In this document: positions 1 through 8,394 of the stretch, one piece after another
Layout: each line of letters starts with the position of its first letter
Numbering within the stretch: position 1 is the first letter of the stretch
Origin: Desulfocorpusculum sp964414345
GTDB taxonomy: Bacteria > Desulfobacterota > Desulfocorpusculales > Desulfocorpusculum
Assembly (NCBI GenBank): GCA_964414345.1
Contig: CAYPWF010000030.1
Location: 1-44,530, forward strand
Direction of reading: 5' to 3'
DNA: 44,530 nt
Notes under the pieces: generated by a model
What the model saw: only the letters and a program-made list of their open reading frames with translations
Database searches by the model: none
What the model was told of the DNA's origin: nothing
Position numbers and translations under genes: made by a program

Positions 1-57
1 AGAATGAAGAGTGAAGAATGAAGAGTGAAGAATGAAGAGTGAAGAATGAAGAGTGGA
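1..57 (+). repeat. 14-bp tandem repeat, left copy
   Basis: Four tandem copies of AGAATGAAGAGTGA, the last with one change, can be read from base 1. The unit is itself a doublet of the 7-mer AGARTGA. The same motif occurs inverted at 597-629 and direct at 44511-44530. The array starts at the first base of the window, so its true length is unknown. Confidence 0.9.
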
Positions 58-132
58 GAGCGAGGGATGGAGCGTCAAGATTGGGGAGAATGAAGAAAGG
101 CATCCAGCCAGGCGTTGGGGCGAGGTGCACAG

Positions 133-534
133 GTGAGCAAGCAAAAGAACGCCGACATTCTGGAGAGGGCAGAGGACTACGCCCTTCGAATCATAGGGCT
201 TTTCAGGGAGCTGGAGAACGATAACCTCGGTAGAATCTTGGGGCGGCAGCTTGTGCGTTGCGGGACGGGAATCGGTGCCAACGTGGAAGAAGCCCAGGGA
301 GCCCAGAGCATGGCAGATTTCATCTCCAAGATGTCCATCGCGCACAAGGAAGCCCGCGAAGCGGCTTACTGGATTCGGCTAATGGGGAAAGCCGGGATCA
401 TCCCCCAGAGCAAAGCCCAAGATCTCTCCGGCGAGACCCTCCAGATCATAAAGATACTATCCTCGATCCTCCTCACATCCAAACAGAAAGCCTACAGTGG
501 TAGGCATGTTACCAGACCCCAAAAAGGGGACTGA
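133..534 (+). CDS. four-helix-bundle protein (23S rRNA IVP / S23 family)
   Basis: This is a predicted all-helical protein of 133 residues. It has the family features: an N-terminal helix with AEDYALRIIGLFREL, a central RCGTGIGANVEEAQGAQS segment, then FISKMSIAHKEAREAAYWIRL and a C-terminal helix. The family was first described from open frames inside 23S rRNA intervening sequences. It is also found free in genomes, where its role is unknown. I chose GTG at 133 because GGGGCGAGG lies just upstream; TTG at 115 is the alternative. The gene sits alone between inverted copies of a short tandem repeat (1-57 and 597-629), and no rRNA surrounds it. The family call is firm; a cellular function cannot be given. 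Confidence 0.85.
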   Translation: MSKQKNADILERAEDYALRIIGLFRELENDNLGRILGRQLVRCGTGIGANVEEAQGAQSMADFISKMSIAHKEAREAAYWIRLMGKAGIIPQSKAQDLSGETLQIIKILSSILLTSKQKAYSGRHVTRPQKGD

Positions 535-596
535 GCCTCCCTTTTTCTCTCGCTGTGGCCAAAGAACGAATATTTGGGGGGTCTGCCTTTCTCCCA

Positions 597-629
597 ATTC
601 TTCATTCTTCACTTTTCACTCTTCATTGC
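597..629 (-). repeat. inverted copy of the AGARTGA repeat
   Basis: The top strand reads ATTCTTCATTCTTCACTT followed by TTCACTCTTCATT. This is the reverse complement of the AGAATGAAGAGTGA array at 1-57, with one altered spacer. With the left copy it brackets the four-helix-bundle gene. It also overlaps the last codons and stop of the response regulator on the minus strand. Confidence 0.8.
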
Positions 630-1292
630 ACTTTGCTTCTCCACGAGTCCTTTTTCTATGGCGAAGGCTGTCAGGGCCGCAGCATTGTGAAGGTCCAGCT
701 TTCTCATGAGATTGGCCCTGTGCTTCTCCACGGTCTTCACGCTGATATAGAGAAAATCAGCGATCTCCTTGTTGGTCTTCCCCTCGGCTATGAGCTTGAG
801 CACCTGCCGTTCCCTGTCTGTCATGGTCTCCCAGGCGGAGCATGGCTTGATGCTCTTCCTGCCGTTAAGGTACCCCCCTATGACCTTGTCCGCGATCCCG
901 GGGCTCAGATAAGGCCTCCCGGAGACCACGTTTCTCAGGGCCAACATCAGTTCGCTGGAGCTGGCATCCTTCAGCACGTATCCATCCACCCCGGCCTTGA
1001 GAGTTGCCAGCACATACTCCTCGGCGCTGTGCACCGTGAGCACCACCACCTTGGTCTTGGGGCATTGCCTCTTGATCTCCTTGAGGGCCTCGAGACCGTT
1101 CATGCCGGGCATGGAGAGATCCAGGAGCACCAGGTGGGGCTGCAAGGCGGTGGCCGCCCTTATGGCCTCGCGGCCGTCTGCAGCCTCACCCACAACCTTG
1201 AAGTCCTCTGTGGCCGAAACCAGGGCGCGCAGGCCCTCCCTCAGGATGGTGTGGTCCTCGGCTATGAGGATGGAGAGCTTCTCCTCGTTCAT
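609..1292 (-). CDS. NarL/LuxR-family response regulator
   Basis: This two-domain transcription factor has 227 residues. The N-terminal receiver has the acidic pair in LIAEDH, the phospho-acceptor Asp in LVLLDLSMPG, Thr in VVLTVH and Lys in YVLKD. The C-terminal LuxR-type helix-turn-helix shows TDRERQVLKLIAEG, TNKEIADFLYIS and VKTVEKHRANLMRKL. It would bind DNA when phosphorylated by a sensor kinase; no kinase is adjacent, so it is an orphan here. The ATG start at 1292 fits the normal length. The last residues (AMKSEK) and the stop are encoded inside the inverted repeat at 597-629, so the native C-terminus may have been replaced. It is divergent from the receiver gene at 1608. Confidence 0.93.
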   Translation of the reverse strand: MNEEKLSILIAEDHTILREGLRALVSATEDFKVVGEAADGREAIRAATALQPHLVLLDLSMPGMNGLEALKEIKRQCPKTKVVVLTVHSAEEYVLATLKAGVDGYVLKDASSSELMLALRNVVSGRPYLSPGIADKVIGGYLNGRKSIKPCSAWETMTDRERQVLKLIAEGKTNKEIADFLYISVKTVEKHRANLMRKLDLHNAAALTAFAIEKGLVEKQSAMKSEK

Positions 1293-1607
1293 GAGACTCG
1301 GGCTACCTTCATGGGACAGATCCTCCCAGGAGCCTTTTTGGGGGTTATGGAAGCCTCAAAGCCCGTTTCAATCCATCTAGACCCGGCCCCCGGGAAAACC
1401 CTCACAGTAACACCCCCAACACCTTTCCTGTTCTGGCCATGAGAGCGGTTGGATCCCCCGCCTTATTCACGTGGCGGGCCCTACCGGCAAGACGGCTTCA
1501 ATATACGGTATTCACCCCATTTGCATCAAGCCTTTTTTGGTGCAGAGTCCAGAATCAGAAGCATTCCATTCCAGGTGGACTGGGCCTCACCCAGCCGGAA
1601 GTGCCCT
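1293..1607. other. divergent intergenic region
   Basis: These 315 bases separate two divergent response-regulator genes. The right-hand frame stays open upstream to 1449, but that stretch has no receiver-like content. I see no convincing promoter hexamers, repeat or RNA. Confidence 0.4.
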
Positions 1608-1994
1608 TTGAACGTCCTCATAGTGGAAGACAACTCGGCCTTCAGGAGGAGCTTCCGGGCCATGCTGGCTGCCAGGTTCCCCGAGATGCAGATTCATGAG
1701 GCCTGGGAGCCAACCCAGGCGCTTAGCATGGTTGAGGGGTTCATGCCTGAGCTGGTCTTCATGGATATTCAGCTCCCAGGCCAAAGCGGGCTGGATCTCG
1801 CAAAAAAAATCAAGGGCCTATGGCCTTTGACCTCTATCGTGATACTCACCAGCCACGACCTGCCCGAGTACAGGGAAGCGGCTCTTTGCGTGGGGGCGAG
1901 CTGTTTTCTCTGCAAGGGAGAGATGGGGCCCCAGGAGATCGAGAGAGTGGTCCTGTCCCTTTTCCCCTCAGTCAAGCCCGGGTGCGGGGCCTGA
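1608..1994 (+). CDS. single-domain response regulator (receiver only)
   Basis: This stand-alone CheY-like receiver has about 128 residues. It has the acidic residues in VLIVEDNSAF, the phospho-acceptor Asp in LVFMDIQLPGQSG, Thr/Ser in VILTSH and the conserved Lys in FLCKGE. There is no output domain after the receiver. I chose TTG at 1608 because it sits right before the first beta strand and CGGAAG lies upstream. The frame is open from 1449, but the extra N-terminal residues do not look like protein. It may act as a phosphate sink, or on a partner such as the NarL-type regulator transcribed divergently from 1292. The cognate kinase is not in the window. Confidence 0.8.
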   Translation: MNVLIVEDNSAFRRSFRAMLAARFPEMQIHEAWEPTQALSMVEGFMPELVFMDIQLPGQSGLDLAKKIKGLWPLTSIVILTSHDLPEYREAALCVGASCFLCKGEMGPQEIERVVLSLFPSVKPGCGA

Positions 1995-2169
1995 GGCAAG
2001 GGATGGGTTCTCCCATTCCCCACCCCCACTGTGTAGGATCAAAATAGGGTGTTTCAGGTATTGATACATATGACCTGGTGGGTTTCAATGGACGCCATGC
2101 AAGAGGGCTCAAGGTTGTTTTCTTCTGGGTCAGAAAACCGGTGATTCCCCAAAATCCAAGGAGGTGGAG

Positions 2170-5100
2170 ATGATGCGCCAGCTAGCCGGCCCAAGTCCGA
2201 TGGGGGCTCTTCTTAAGGGGCTCTTGATGGCCGCGGCGGTGCTTGTAGGCACCCTAGCCGCATCCGAGGCCCTGGCCTTCAAGCTCAAGGTGGTGGATCA
2301 GAACGGCAATCCAGTGCGAGGGTTCCGCTGGCTGGTGGAGGAAGACACTACAGCGGACATAACCCCCGGGGTTTACCAGCCCCCTTCTCAGACCGTGAGA
2401 CTGAGCGTTTACCGAACTGGCTCCCCGGTTGCCAAGGCAGGCCATACTAGAGGGGGCTCGGCCAATATCTCTGTGCCGCGCGGGAAGCGCTATTTTGTCT
2501 CGGTTCTGCCGGATGGGGGATACTCCATGGCCGGGACCTCCGTGAGGGTGCCTGGCACACACAAGGTCACCCTCACAGTGCAGAAGCACCCGCTTCCCAC
2601 CGGGCAGATCTCGGTCAAGGTCTTCCACGACATAAGGCCCATAAATAACGCCCCTGATGCACAGGAGGCCGGGATACAGGGTTTCCACATCCAGGTCTAT
2701 GACCAGTTGGGCCAGATGTATTTCGACGCCTTCGGCAATCCCCTGGGCACCACCTACCAGAGGGATCCGGTCACCGGGGAATATCTTTTGGACGGGGACG
2801 GGAACCCCTTAGTGGACGAGGTGGGAAACGGCATCTATACGGATGCCAACGGCGAGGCCCTGATCAAGTTCCTGCCCCCTGGGAAGTACGGGATCCGTGC
2901 GGTTCCCAGGCCCACCACGGTCATGGTGGATGGGCTTCCTGTGGATTTCCCGGACCCCAATGTCTGGAGCCAGACAGCCACCATAGAGGGCACCCCTGGG
3001 ATCGATGCATGGATCCGTTCGGATGAGCCCCCTGCCCTGGTGGAATTCGGGTTGGCCTTCTACCACGTGTTCATCGGTTTCGTTCACCAGCCATTCGACG
3101 ATCTGGGATCGATCCCGAACCCAGGAGGGGCCACGGCCACTGTCTCAGGCACGATCCGCAACGTGCACCAGTCAAGGCCCCCTGCAGCCAACCTGAATGT
3201 GGGGCCGCCTGTCCCGGAGGCCTGGGTAGGGCTCAACCTATTGGAAGGAGGGCTTGCGGGAAAAGGTGTTTACGCAGCTCCTGCCGACCCAGAAACAGGC
3301 GAGTTCTCCATAGCCGGGGTGCCTCCTGGCACTTACCAGCTTGTTGTGTGGGACACCCCCCTGGACCAGATCTTCGGCTTTCAGACGGTCATAGTGCCCG
3401 ACACCGGGGGGGCAGTGGACATGGGGGATGTGCTCGTGAACGCCTGGTTCGGGAGGCTTGTGGGGAAGGTCTTCGACGATCCCAATGAGAACGGCTTTCC
3501 AGATCCAGGAGAGGTGGGCATTGATGGGCAGCTCGTGAACCTCAGGTTCCGAGACGGCCGCATATACCAATCCACGAGCACAGGGGCTGATGGCACGTAT
3601 GAGCTCCTCCAGGTCTTTCCCTGGTTCCGCTGGATAGTGGCTGAGGTTGATTTCCTTAGGTACAAGGCCACTGGGCTGACGGTTGTGGTGGACGACGGCG
3701 GGGAGATCCCCCCTGACTCCGGTTGGGACATGCCCTCCGAGGGGGTCAGAAACCCCCAGCCACAGGCCAGCATAAACCCGAATACCGGCAATAACCTATC
3801 CCGCACAGACACCGGGGAGGTCCTCACCCAGGCCCTCATTCTGTACGCTGACCAAAACCACAGGATGGACTGGGGAAAGAGGGACTACGTAGGGGAGGAA
3901 AACGGCGGTATATCGGGTATTGTCTTCTATGACACAACCCGGGCCTTCGACGACCCCGGGGAAAGTGTCGGGGATCCCTGGGAGGCAGGAATCCCGGATG
4001 TGAGAGTGAACCTCTACAGGGTGGATTCCATAGGACCGGACGGGACTCCCACGGCTTTGACTCTGGTGAATACCACCCTCACTGACACCTGGGACAGGAA
4101 CATCCCCGAGGGCTGTTTGCACCCAAGCCCGCCCCAGGACCTCTTCGGCGGGGCCATAGACCCCTGCGCCGAGTTTCTGAGGACCTGGAACCAGGTCAGG
4201 CCCGGCCTGTATGACGGGGCCTATGCCTTCGCCGAGTTCTACCCGGGGGGCATAAGAAAGGACGCGAGGGGCAATCCCATCTTGGATTCCGAGGGGAACC
4301 CCGTACCTGTGGTGGCCGGGGAGTCTCCGATCCCTCTCACTACAGGCCAGTGGGTGGTGGAAGTGGTGCCTCCAGAGGGCTACGAGGTGACCAAAGAAGA
4401 GGACAAGAACGTGGACTTTGGGGACAGGTACAAGCCCTCCACCAAGGCGCTTCTGCCCCCCTGCGTGGGGCCGCTGCACAGGGTTCCGGCTGAGCTGAGC
4501 CTCTTTCCGGGGGTGCCTGTTCGGGCGGACCTTGCCAACACAGACAGGCCTCTTTGCAACCGAAAGCTACTGGATGTAGTCCCGGGAAGGAACACCCCCG
4601 CGGATTTCTTCCTTTTCACCTACGTTCCCAGGGCAGCCAAGTTCCACGGCATGATCACCAACGACCTCACCAACACCTTTAACCCCAATGATCCGAACTT
4701 CGCCGAGAAGCTATCCCCTGCCTGGATTCCCGTGGTCATAAGGGACTGGGCAGGAAGATTCCTCACAAAGACCTACTCTGACCAGTGGGGCGGCTATCAC
4801 TTAATAGTGCCAGGAACTTACACCATGAACGCGCCGATTCCCACGGGAGTATCCCCCAGCATGGTTCAGGTCTGTCTCAACGACCCTGGGGACGATCTGA
4901 CGCGCCCCGACCCCTTTGTGAACCCTGCATACGGTAAGGTCTGCTACACTTTTGATGCCTGGCCCGGGAGCACCACCAACCTGGACACCCCGCTTCTTCC
5001 AACCGGGGCGTTCACGGGCGCTTTCCAAAACAGGCTGGATTGCGAGCTTCCCAGCGGCACACCCAGGATAAAGCAGGTAAGGGGAGGCGCCTTTGCCGCA

Positions 5101-7068
5101 GGCCCCGGGGCCAAGATCACCATAGATGCGGTGGGTCCGGTTACGGTTCAGAACCCTGATTACAACCCAAGCCTTCCGCCCGGGCCCTCCAACCCCCCAA
5201 CGATCCTCAGGGATTACGGGTTCGGGACCAGAAGGGGAACCGTCACCCTGGGAGGCGTGCCGCTAAAGGTCCTGAAATGGAACAAGAAAAGGATAAAGGC
5301 TAAGATCCCCTCCACTGGGGTGGGCCTTGGCCCAGGGCAGCTGAGCATTACACGAGGGGACAACGGGCTCAGCACCCAGCTTGGGGTGACCCTCACCCTG
5401 GGGCTGCAACCAGGGCAGGCAGTAAGGCGCGTGCCTGCGGACTACGGAACCATCCAGGCGGCTGTGGATGCGGCCAATCCAGGGGACCTGGTGCTGGTCA
5501 GCCCGGGTCTTTACACCGAGAACGTGATCATGTGGAAGCCCGTGGCTCTCCAGGGATCCGGAGAGGGCTCCACGGTGATAAACGGGCTTCAGTTCATGCC
5601 TGACAACGAGCCTGCCTGGCTGGCCAAGATGGATCAGCTGGTCACAGCGGGAAATGTGAGCCTGGTGCCCGGCCAGAGGGCGGACTTTCTGGTGGACAGA
5701 GGGGCCGGGATCACGGTCCTCGGGAAGAATGACGGTTCTTTCCTGGGAGGCCGCATAGACGGCTTCACCATCACCCAGTCCCTTGTGGGCGGGGCGATCT
5801 TCGTGAGCGGTTACACCAATGGCCTGCAGATAAGCAACAACAGGATCGTCACCAACTCGGGGAACTTTGCCGGAGGCATCCGTGTGGGTTGGCTCTCCAC
5901 TGTGGATCCGTCAACAGGGGACTACGCAGATGCCAGTAACACCAACCTGACCATCCGCAACAACCACTTAAACCAGAACGGCTCGGTCAACGGGGGCGGG
6001 GGCATAGCCCTCTTTACCGGCTCCGGCAACTACACCGTGGAGGAGAACTTCATCTGCGGGAATTTCAGCGGGCTGGAAGGTGGAGGCGTGGCCCACGTGG
6101 GACTGAGCCCCGATGGCCGGATAGAGCGTAACACCATCATCTTCAACGAGGTGAGCACAGGCGACAAGCCCATCCGGGGAACTGTGGGAGGCCAGGGCGG
6201 CGGAATCCTGGTGGCCGGGGAGGACCCGGTGGCGGGCAACTTGCTGAGCCCTGGGGCCGGCTCGGTGACCATCAACAGGAATCTTATACAGGGCAATGCT
6301 GCAAGCCACGACGGGGCAGGGATCGCCCTGGCGCAGGTAAACGGCCAGGACGTGGCGGCAAGCCCTGCAGATCCCGCTGCGTGGTATGCCGTCAACCTGT
6401 TCAACAACATCATAGTGAACAACGTGGCCCAGCTGGCAGGGGGCGGGGTCTCCTTGGCTGATGCGCTGAGGGTCAGGATGATCAACAACACCATAGCCCA
6501 CAATGACAGCACTGCCACCAACAGAGCGGCTTTCCTGGATCCAGCCAATCCAAACCTGACCACCCCGCAGATAGCCGGGGTTGCCTCCAGGCCCAACAGC
6601 GCTGCCCTGGCAGGGGTTCTCGGAGCGCAGGGCTTCTCGGATCCCCTGTTCCACGACTCCATCCTGTTCGAGAACCGCTCCTTCTACTGGGATGGCTCTG
6701 CCAATGGCGGCCTGGGTGCCCTTCTCCCGGATCCGGGCAGCCCTGTTTACTCAGACCTGGGAGTGGTGGGAGGGGGCGGAACCCTCACCTGCACCAATTG
6801 CCTCCTGACAGGTGGTTCACCAAGCTTTGCGGAGCCGTATTTCAACGTGCTGTTCGCAGCCGGGGCAGGAGGTGAAGGGGGAAACTTCGTGAGCGTGGTC
6901 TTCAGGCCCCTCAAGCAGACAGGGGACTACCACGTGACAGCCCACAACGGGGTTGGCCAGGCAGGCTTCGCGCCCCCTGATTTCCCGGAGCTGGCCACTG
7001 ATTTCGACGGTCAGTCCAGGCCCAGGACAGCGCCCTTGGATGCTGGGGCCGATCAATTAGTGCCTTGA
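2170..7068 (+). CDS. large secreted surface protein with SdrD-B-like repeats and a parallel beta-helix
   Basis: This exported protein of 1632 residues starts with a signal peptide ending near ASEALA. The N-terminal two thirds contain several prealbumin/SdrD-B-like or carboxypeptidase-regulatory-like modules, seen as GVPPGTYQLVVWDTP, FDDPNENGFPDPGEVGIDG and DPGESVGDPWEAGIPDVRV. Near residue 1020 comes an IPT/TIG-like beta-sandwich. The C-terminal 550 residues form a right-handed beta-helix that opens with VPADYGTIQAAVDAANPGD and carries many N-rich turns. The end, DFDGQSRPRTAPLDAGADQ, matches choice-of-anchor-Q type termini. ATG at 2170 or 2173 follows AAGGAGG. It is the first gene of an operon with three multicopper-oxidase-like proteins, so a scaffold or surface-display role for them is a reasonable inference. 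No enzyme motif was recognised. Confidence 0.8.
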   Translation: MMRQLAGPSPMGALLKGLLMAAAVLVGTLAASEALAFKLKVVDQNGNPVRGFRWLVEEDTTADITPGVYQPPSQTVRLSVYRTGSPVAKAGHTRGGSANISVPRGKRYFVSVLPDGGYSMAGTSVRVPGTHKVTLTVQKHPLPTGQISVKVFHDIRPINNAPDAQEAGIQGFHIQVYDQLGQMYFDAFGNPLGTTYQRDPVTGEYLLDGDGNPLVDEVGNGIYTDANGEALIKFLPPGKYGIRAVPRPTTVMVDGLPVDFPDPNVWSQTATIEGTPGIDAWIRSDEPPALVEFGLAFYHVFIGFVHQPFDDLGSIPNPGGATATVSGTIRNVHQSRPPAANLNVGPPVPEAWVGLNLLEGGLAGKGVYAAPADPETGEFSIAGVPPGTYQLVVWDTPLDQIFGFQTVIVPDTGGAVDMGDVLVNAWFGRLVGKVFDDPNENGFPDPGEVGIDGQLVNLRFRDGRIYQSTSTGADGTYELLQVFPWFRWIVAEVDFLRYKATGLTVVVDDGGEIPPDSGWDMPSEGVRNPQPQASINPNTGNNLSRTDTGEVLTQALILYADQNHRMDWGKRDYVGEENGGISGIVFYDTTRAFDDPGESVGDPWEAGIPDVRVNLYRVDSIGPDGTPTALTLVNTTLTDTWDRNIPEGCLHPSPPQDLFGGAIDPCAEFLRTWNQVRPGLYDGAYAFAEFYPGGIRKDARGNPILDSEGNPVPVVAGESPIPLTTGQWVVEVVPPEGYEVTKEEDKNVDFGDRYKPSTKALLPPCVGPLHRVPAELSLFPGVPVRADLANTDRPLCNRKLLDVVPGRNTPADFFLFTYVPRAAKFHGMITNDLTNTFNPNDPNFAEKLSPAWIPVVIRDWAGRFLTKTYSDQWGGYHLIVPGTYTMNAPIPTGVSPSMVQVCLNDPGDDLTRPDPFVNPAYGKVCYTFDAWPGSTTNLDTPLLPTGAFTGAFQNRLDCELPSGTPRIKQVRGGAFAAGPGAKITIDAVGPVTVQNPDYNPSLPPGPSNPPTILRDYGFGTRRGTVTLGGVPLKVLKWNKKRIKAKIPSTGVGLGPGQLSITRGDNGLSTQLGVTLTLGLQPGQAVRRVPADYGTIQAAVDAANPGDLVLVSPGLYTENVIMWKPVALQGSGEGSTVINGLQFMPDNEPAWLAKMDQLVTAGNVSLVPGQRADFLVDRGAGITVLGKNDGSFLGGRIDGFTITQSLVGGAIFVSGYTNGLQISNNRIVTNSGNFAGGIRVGWLSTVDPSTGDYADASNTNLTIRNNHLNQNGSVNGGGGIALFTGSGNYTVEENFICGNFSGLEGGGVAHVGLSPDGRIERNTIIFNEVSTGDKPIRGTVGGQGGGILVAGEDPVAGNLLSPGAGSVTINRNLIQGNAASHDGAGIALAQVNGQDVAASPADPAAWYAVNLFNNIIVNNVAQLAGGGVSLADALRVRMINNTIAHNDSTATNRAAFLDPANPNLTTPQIAGVASRPNSAALAGVLGAQGFSDPLFHDSILFENRSFYWDGSANGGLGALLPDPGSPVYSDLGVVGGGGTLTCTNCLLTGGSPSFAEPYFNVLFAAGAGGEGGNFVSVVFRPLKQTGDYHVTAHNGVGQAGFAPPDFPELATDFDGQSRPRTAPLDAGADQLVP

Positions 7069-7077
7069 CACAGTAAA

Positions 7078-7105
7078 GGGGGGCGGAGGTGAGGCCCCCC
7101 TTCTT
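7078..7105 (+). terminator. intrinsic terminator or attenuator between operon genes
   Basis: A perfect 7-bp GC stem, GGGGGGC (7078-7084) with GCCCCCC (7094-7100), has a 9-base loop and is followed by TTCTT. It lies just after the large surface-protein gene and before the first oxidase. The U-tract is short, so partial termination that lowers oxidase expression is likely. Confidence 0.6.
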
Positions 7106-7134
7106 AGAAGCCTTTAGGGGCAAGGAGGTAGATC

Positions 7135-8361
7135 ATGAAGCCAAGAAGCTCATGGGGAATCGCAGCCCTGGTCTTGGTTGGGCTCTGTGTCGGGGCCTGG
7201 CCTTGCCTGGCCCAGTTGAACCTCATGGTCCAGTGCCCGGCCGATACCGACGGCATAGACGCTGACGGAGACGGAAATCAGGCCAATGACATTGTTTGCA
7301 AGCACATTACGGCTGGAGACGGTTTCGCGACCATGGCCGACGGAAGCGTGATGTACACTTTCGGCTTCTCCGAGGTCCCCGATGGGACCCCGCCAGGGCA
7401 GGTCTTCGCCCTAAGACAGATCAAGGCGGAACTCCCAGGACCCACCATCGTGCTCAGAGAGGGCCAGGAGCTCTATCTCAACCTTACCAACGTGGGCATG
7501 ATCAACAGGCCTGATCTCTTCGACACCCACTCGGTTCACTGGCACGGGATACCCAACTCGGGCTCCATCTTCGATGGGCTTCCCGAGAGCGCCCCCACCG
7601 TGAAAATAGGGGCCACCTTCCCTTACTATTACGCCACCTCGGGAAAGGCGGGGACCTATTTTTACCACTGTCACGTGGAGGTGGTGGAGCACATGCAGAT
7701 GGGCATGATCGGCCATATCTACGTGCTTCCCGGACAGGACCAGGACACCGCCCTCAAGAACTCGGGGAGCCCGCCTTTTGTGGGGTTTGCTTACAACGAC
7801 GAGGACGGCTCCACTGGTTACCATGTCTTCAAAGCTCTGCAGCTGGCAGGCTTTGACTCCCGCTTCCACGCCCAGCACATAGCCATCCAGAACCTGCCCT
7901 TTGCCCAGCTCAATGATGACTATCACTTCATAAACGGGAGGGGGTATCCAGACACCGTGAACCCCAACCCCCTGGGAGCCAGCCCTGAGAACAACGGTCA
8001 CTTCTCCCAACCTATGGACACCAGGATCCAGGCCAACCAGGGGGAGAGGATCCTGCTTCGAGTCCACAACATCAGCACAACCCATCTTTTTACCGTGCGT
8101 GTCCTGGGGATCCCCATGAGGGTTGTGGGCCTGGATGGGAAACTCCTGAGGAACGGGAGCAGGGATCTTTTCTATGAGACCAGCTCTCTGACCATAGGAG
8201 GGGGGCAGGCCGCTGACCTGCTCCTGGATACCACAGGGGTGGAACCTGGTACCTATTTCTTCTACACCACCAACCTGGACGACCTGATCAACGGCCAGCA
8301 GGACCGGGGCGGTCTCATGACCGAGATCGTGGTATGCCCTCCGTCCGGCTGCGGGGTTTGA
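7135..8361 (+). CDS. multicopper-oxidase-like protein, N-terminal copper ligands only
   Basis: This exported cupredoxin protein of 408 residues has a signal peptide ending near WPCLAQ. A D-rich, EF-hand-like loop lies at residues 37-53. The first cupredoxin domain keeps a full set of ligands: H132, H135-W-H137-G, H178-C179-H180, H186 and M191 (HCHVEVVEHMQMGM). C179, H186, M191 and probably H132 fit a type 1 (blue) copper site. H135, H137, H178 and H180 fit half of a trinuclear cluster. The second cupredoxin domain is degenerate: the usual HPxHxHG is THLFTVRVLG and the final HCH motif is missing. ATG follows CAAGGAGG. Acting alone it could hold a blue copper but not a normal trinuclear centre. 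The missing half is found in the next gene. Confidence 0.88.
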   Translation: MKPRSSWGIAALVLVGLCVGAWPCLAQLNLMVQCPADTDGIDADGDGNQANDIVCKHITAGDGFATMADGSVMYTFGFSEVPDGTPPGQVFALRQIKAELPGPTIVLREGQELYLNLTNVGMINRPDLFDTHSVHWHGIPNSGSIFDGLPESAPTVKIGATFPYYYATSGKAGTYFYHCHVEVVEHMQMGMIGHIYVLPGQDQDTALKNSGSPPFVGFAYNDEDGSTGYHVFKALQLAGFDSRFHAQHIAIQNLPFAQLNDDYHFINGRGYPDTVNPNPLGASPENNGHFSQPMDTRIQANQGERILLRVHNISTTHLFTVRVLGIPMRVVGLDGKLLRNGSRDLFYETSSLTIGGGQAADLLLDTTGVEPGTYFFYTTNLDDLINGQQDRGGLMTEIVVCPPSGCGV

Positions 8362-8394
8362 ACCATGAGGGTCGATGACGCAAGGAGGCCGGAG

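Noticed and set aside
1..57. CRISPR-like array
   Set aside because: The repeats are 14 bases long and contiguous with no spacers, and no cas gene is near.
555..1442. Plus-strand open frame of 295 codons opposite the NarL-type regulator
   Set aside because: The minus strand encodes a full receiver and HTH; the plus frame is its mirror and has no domain.
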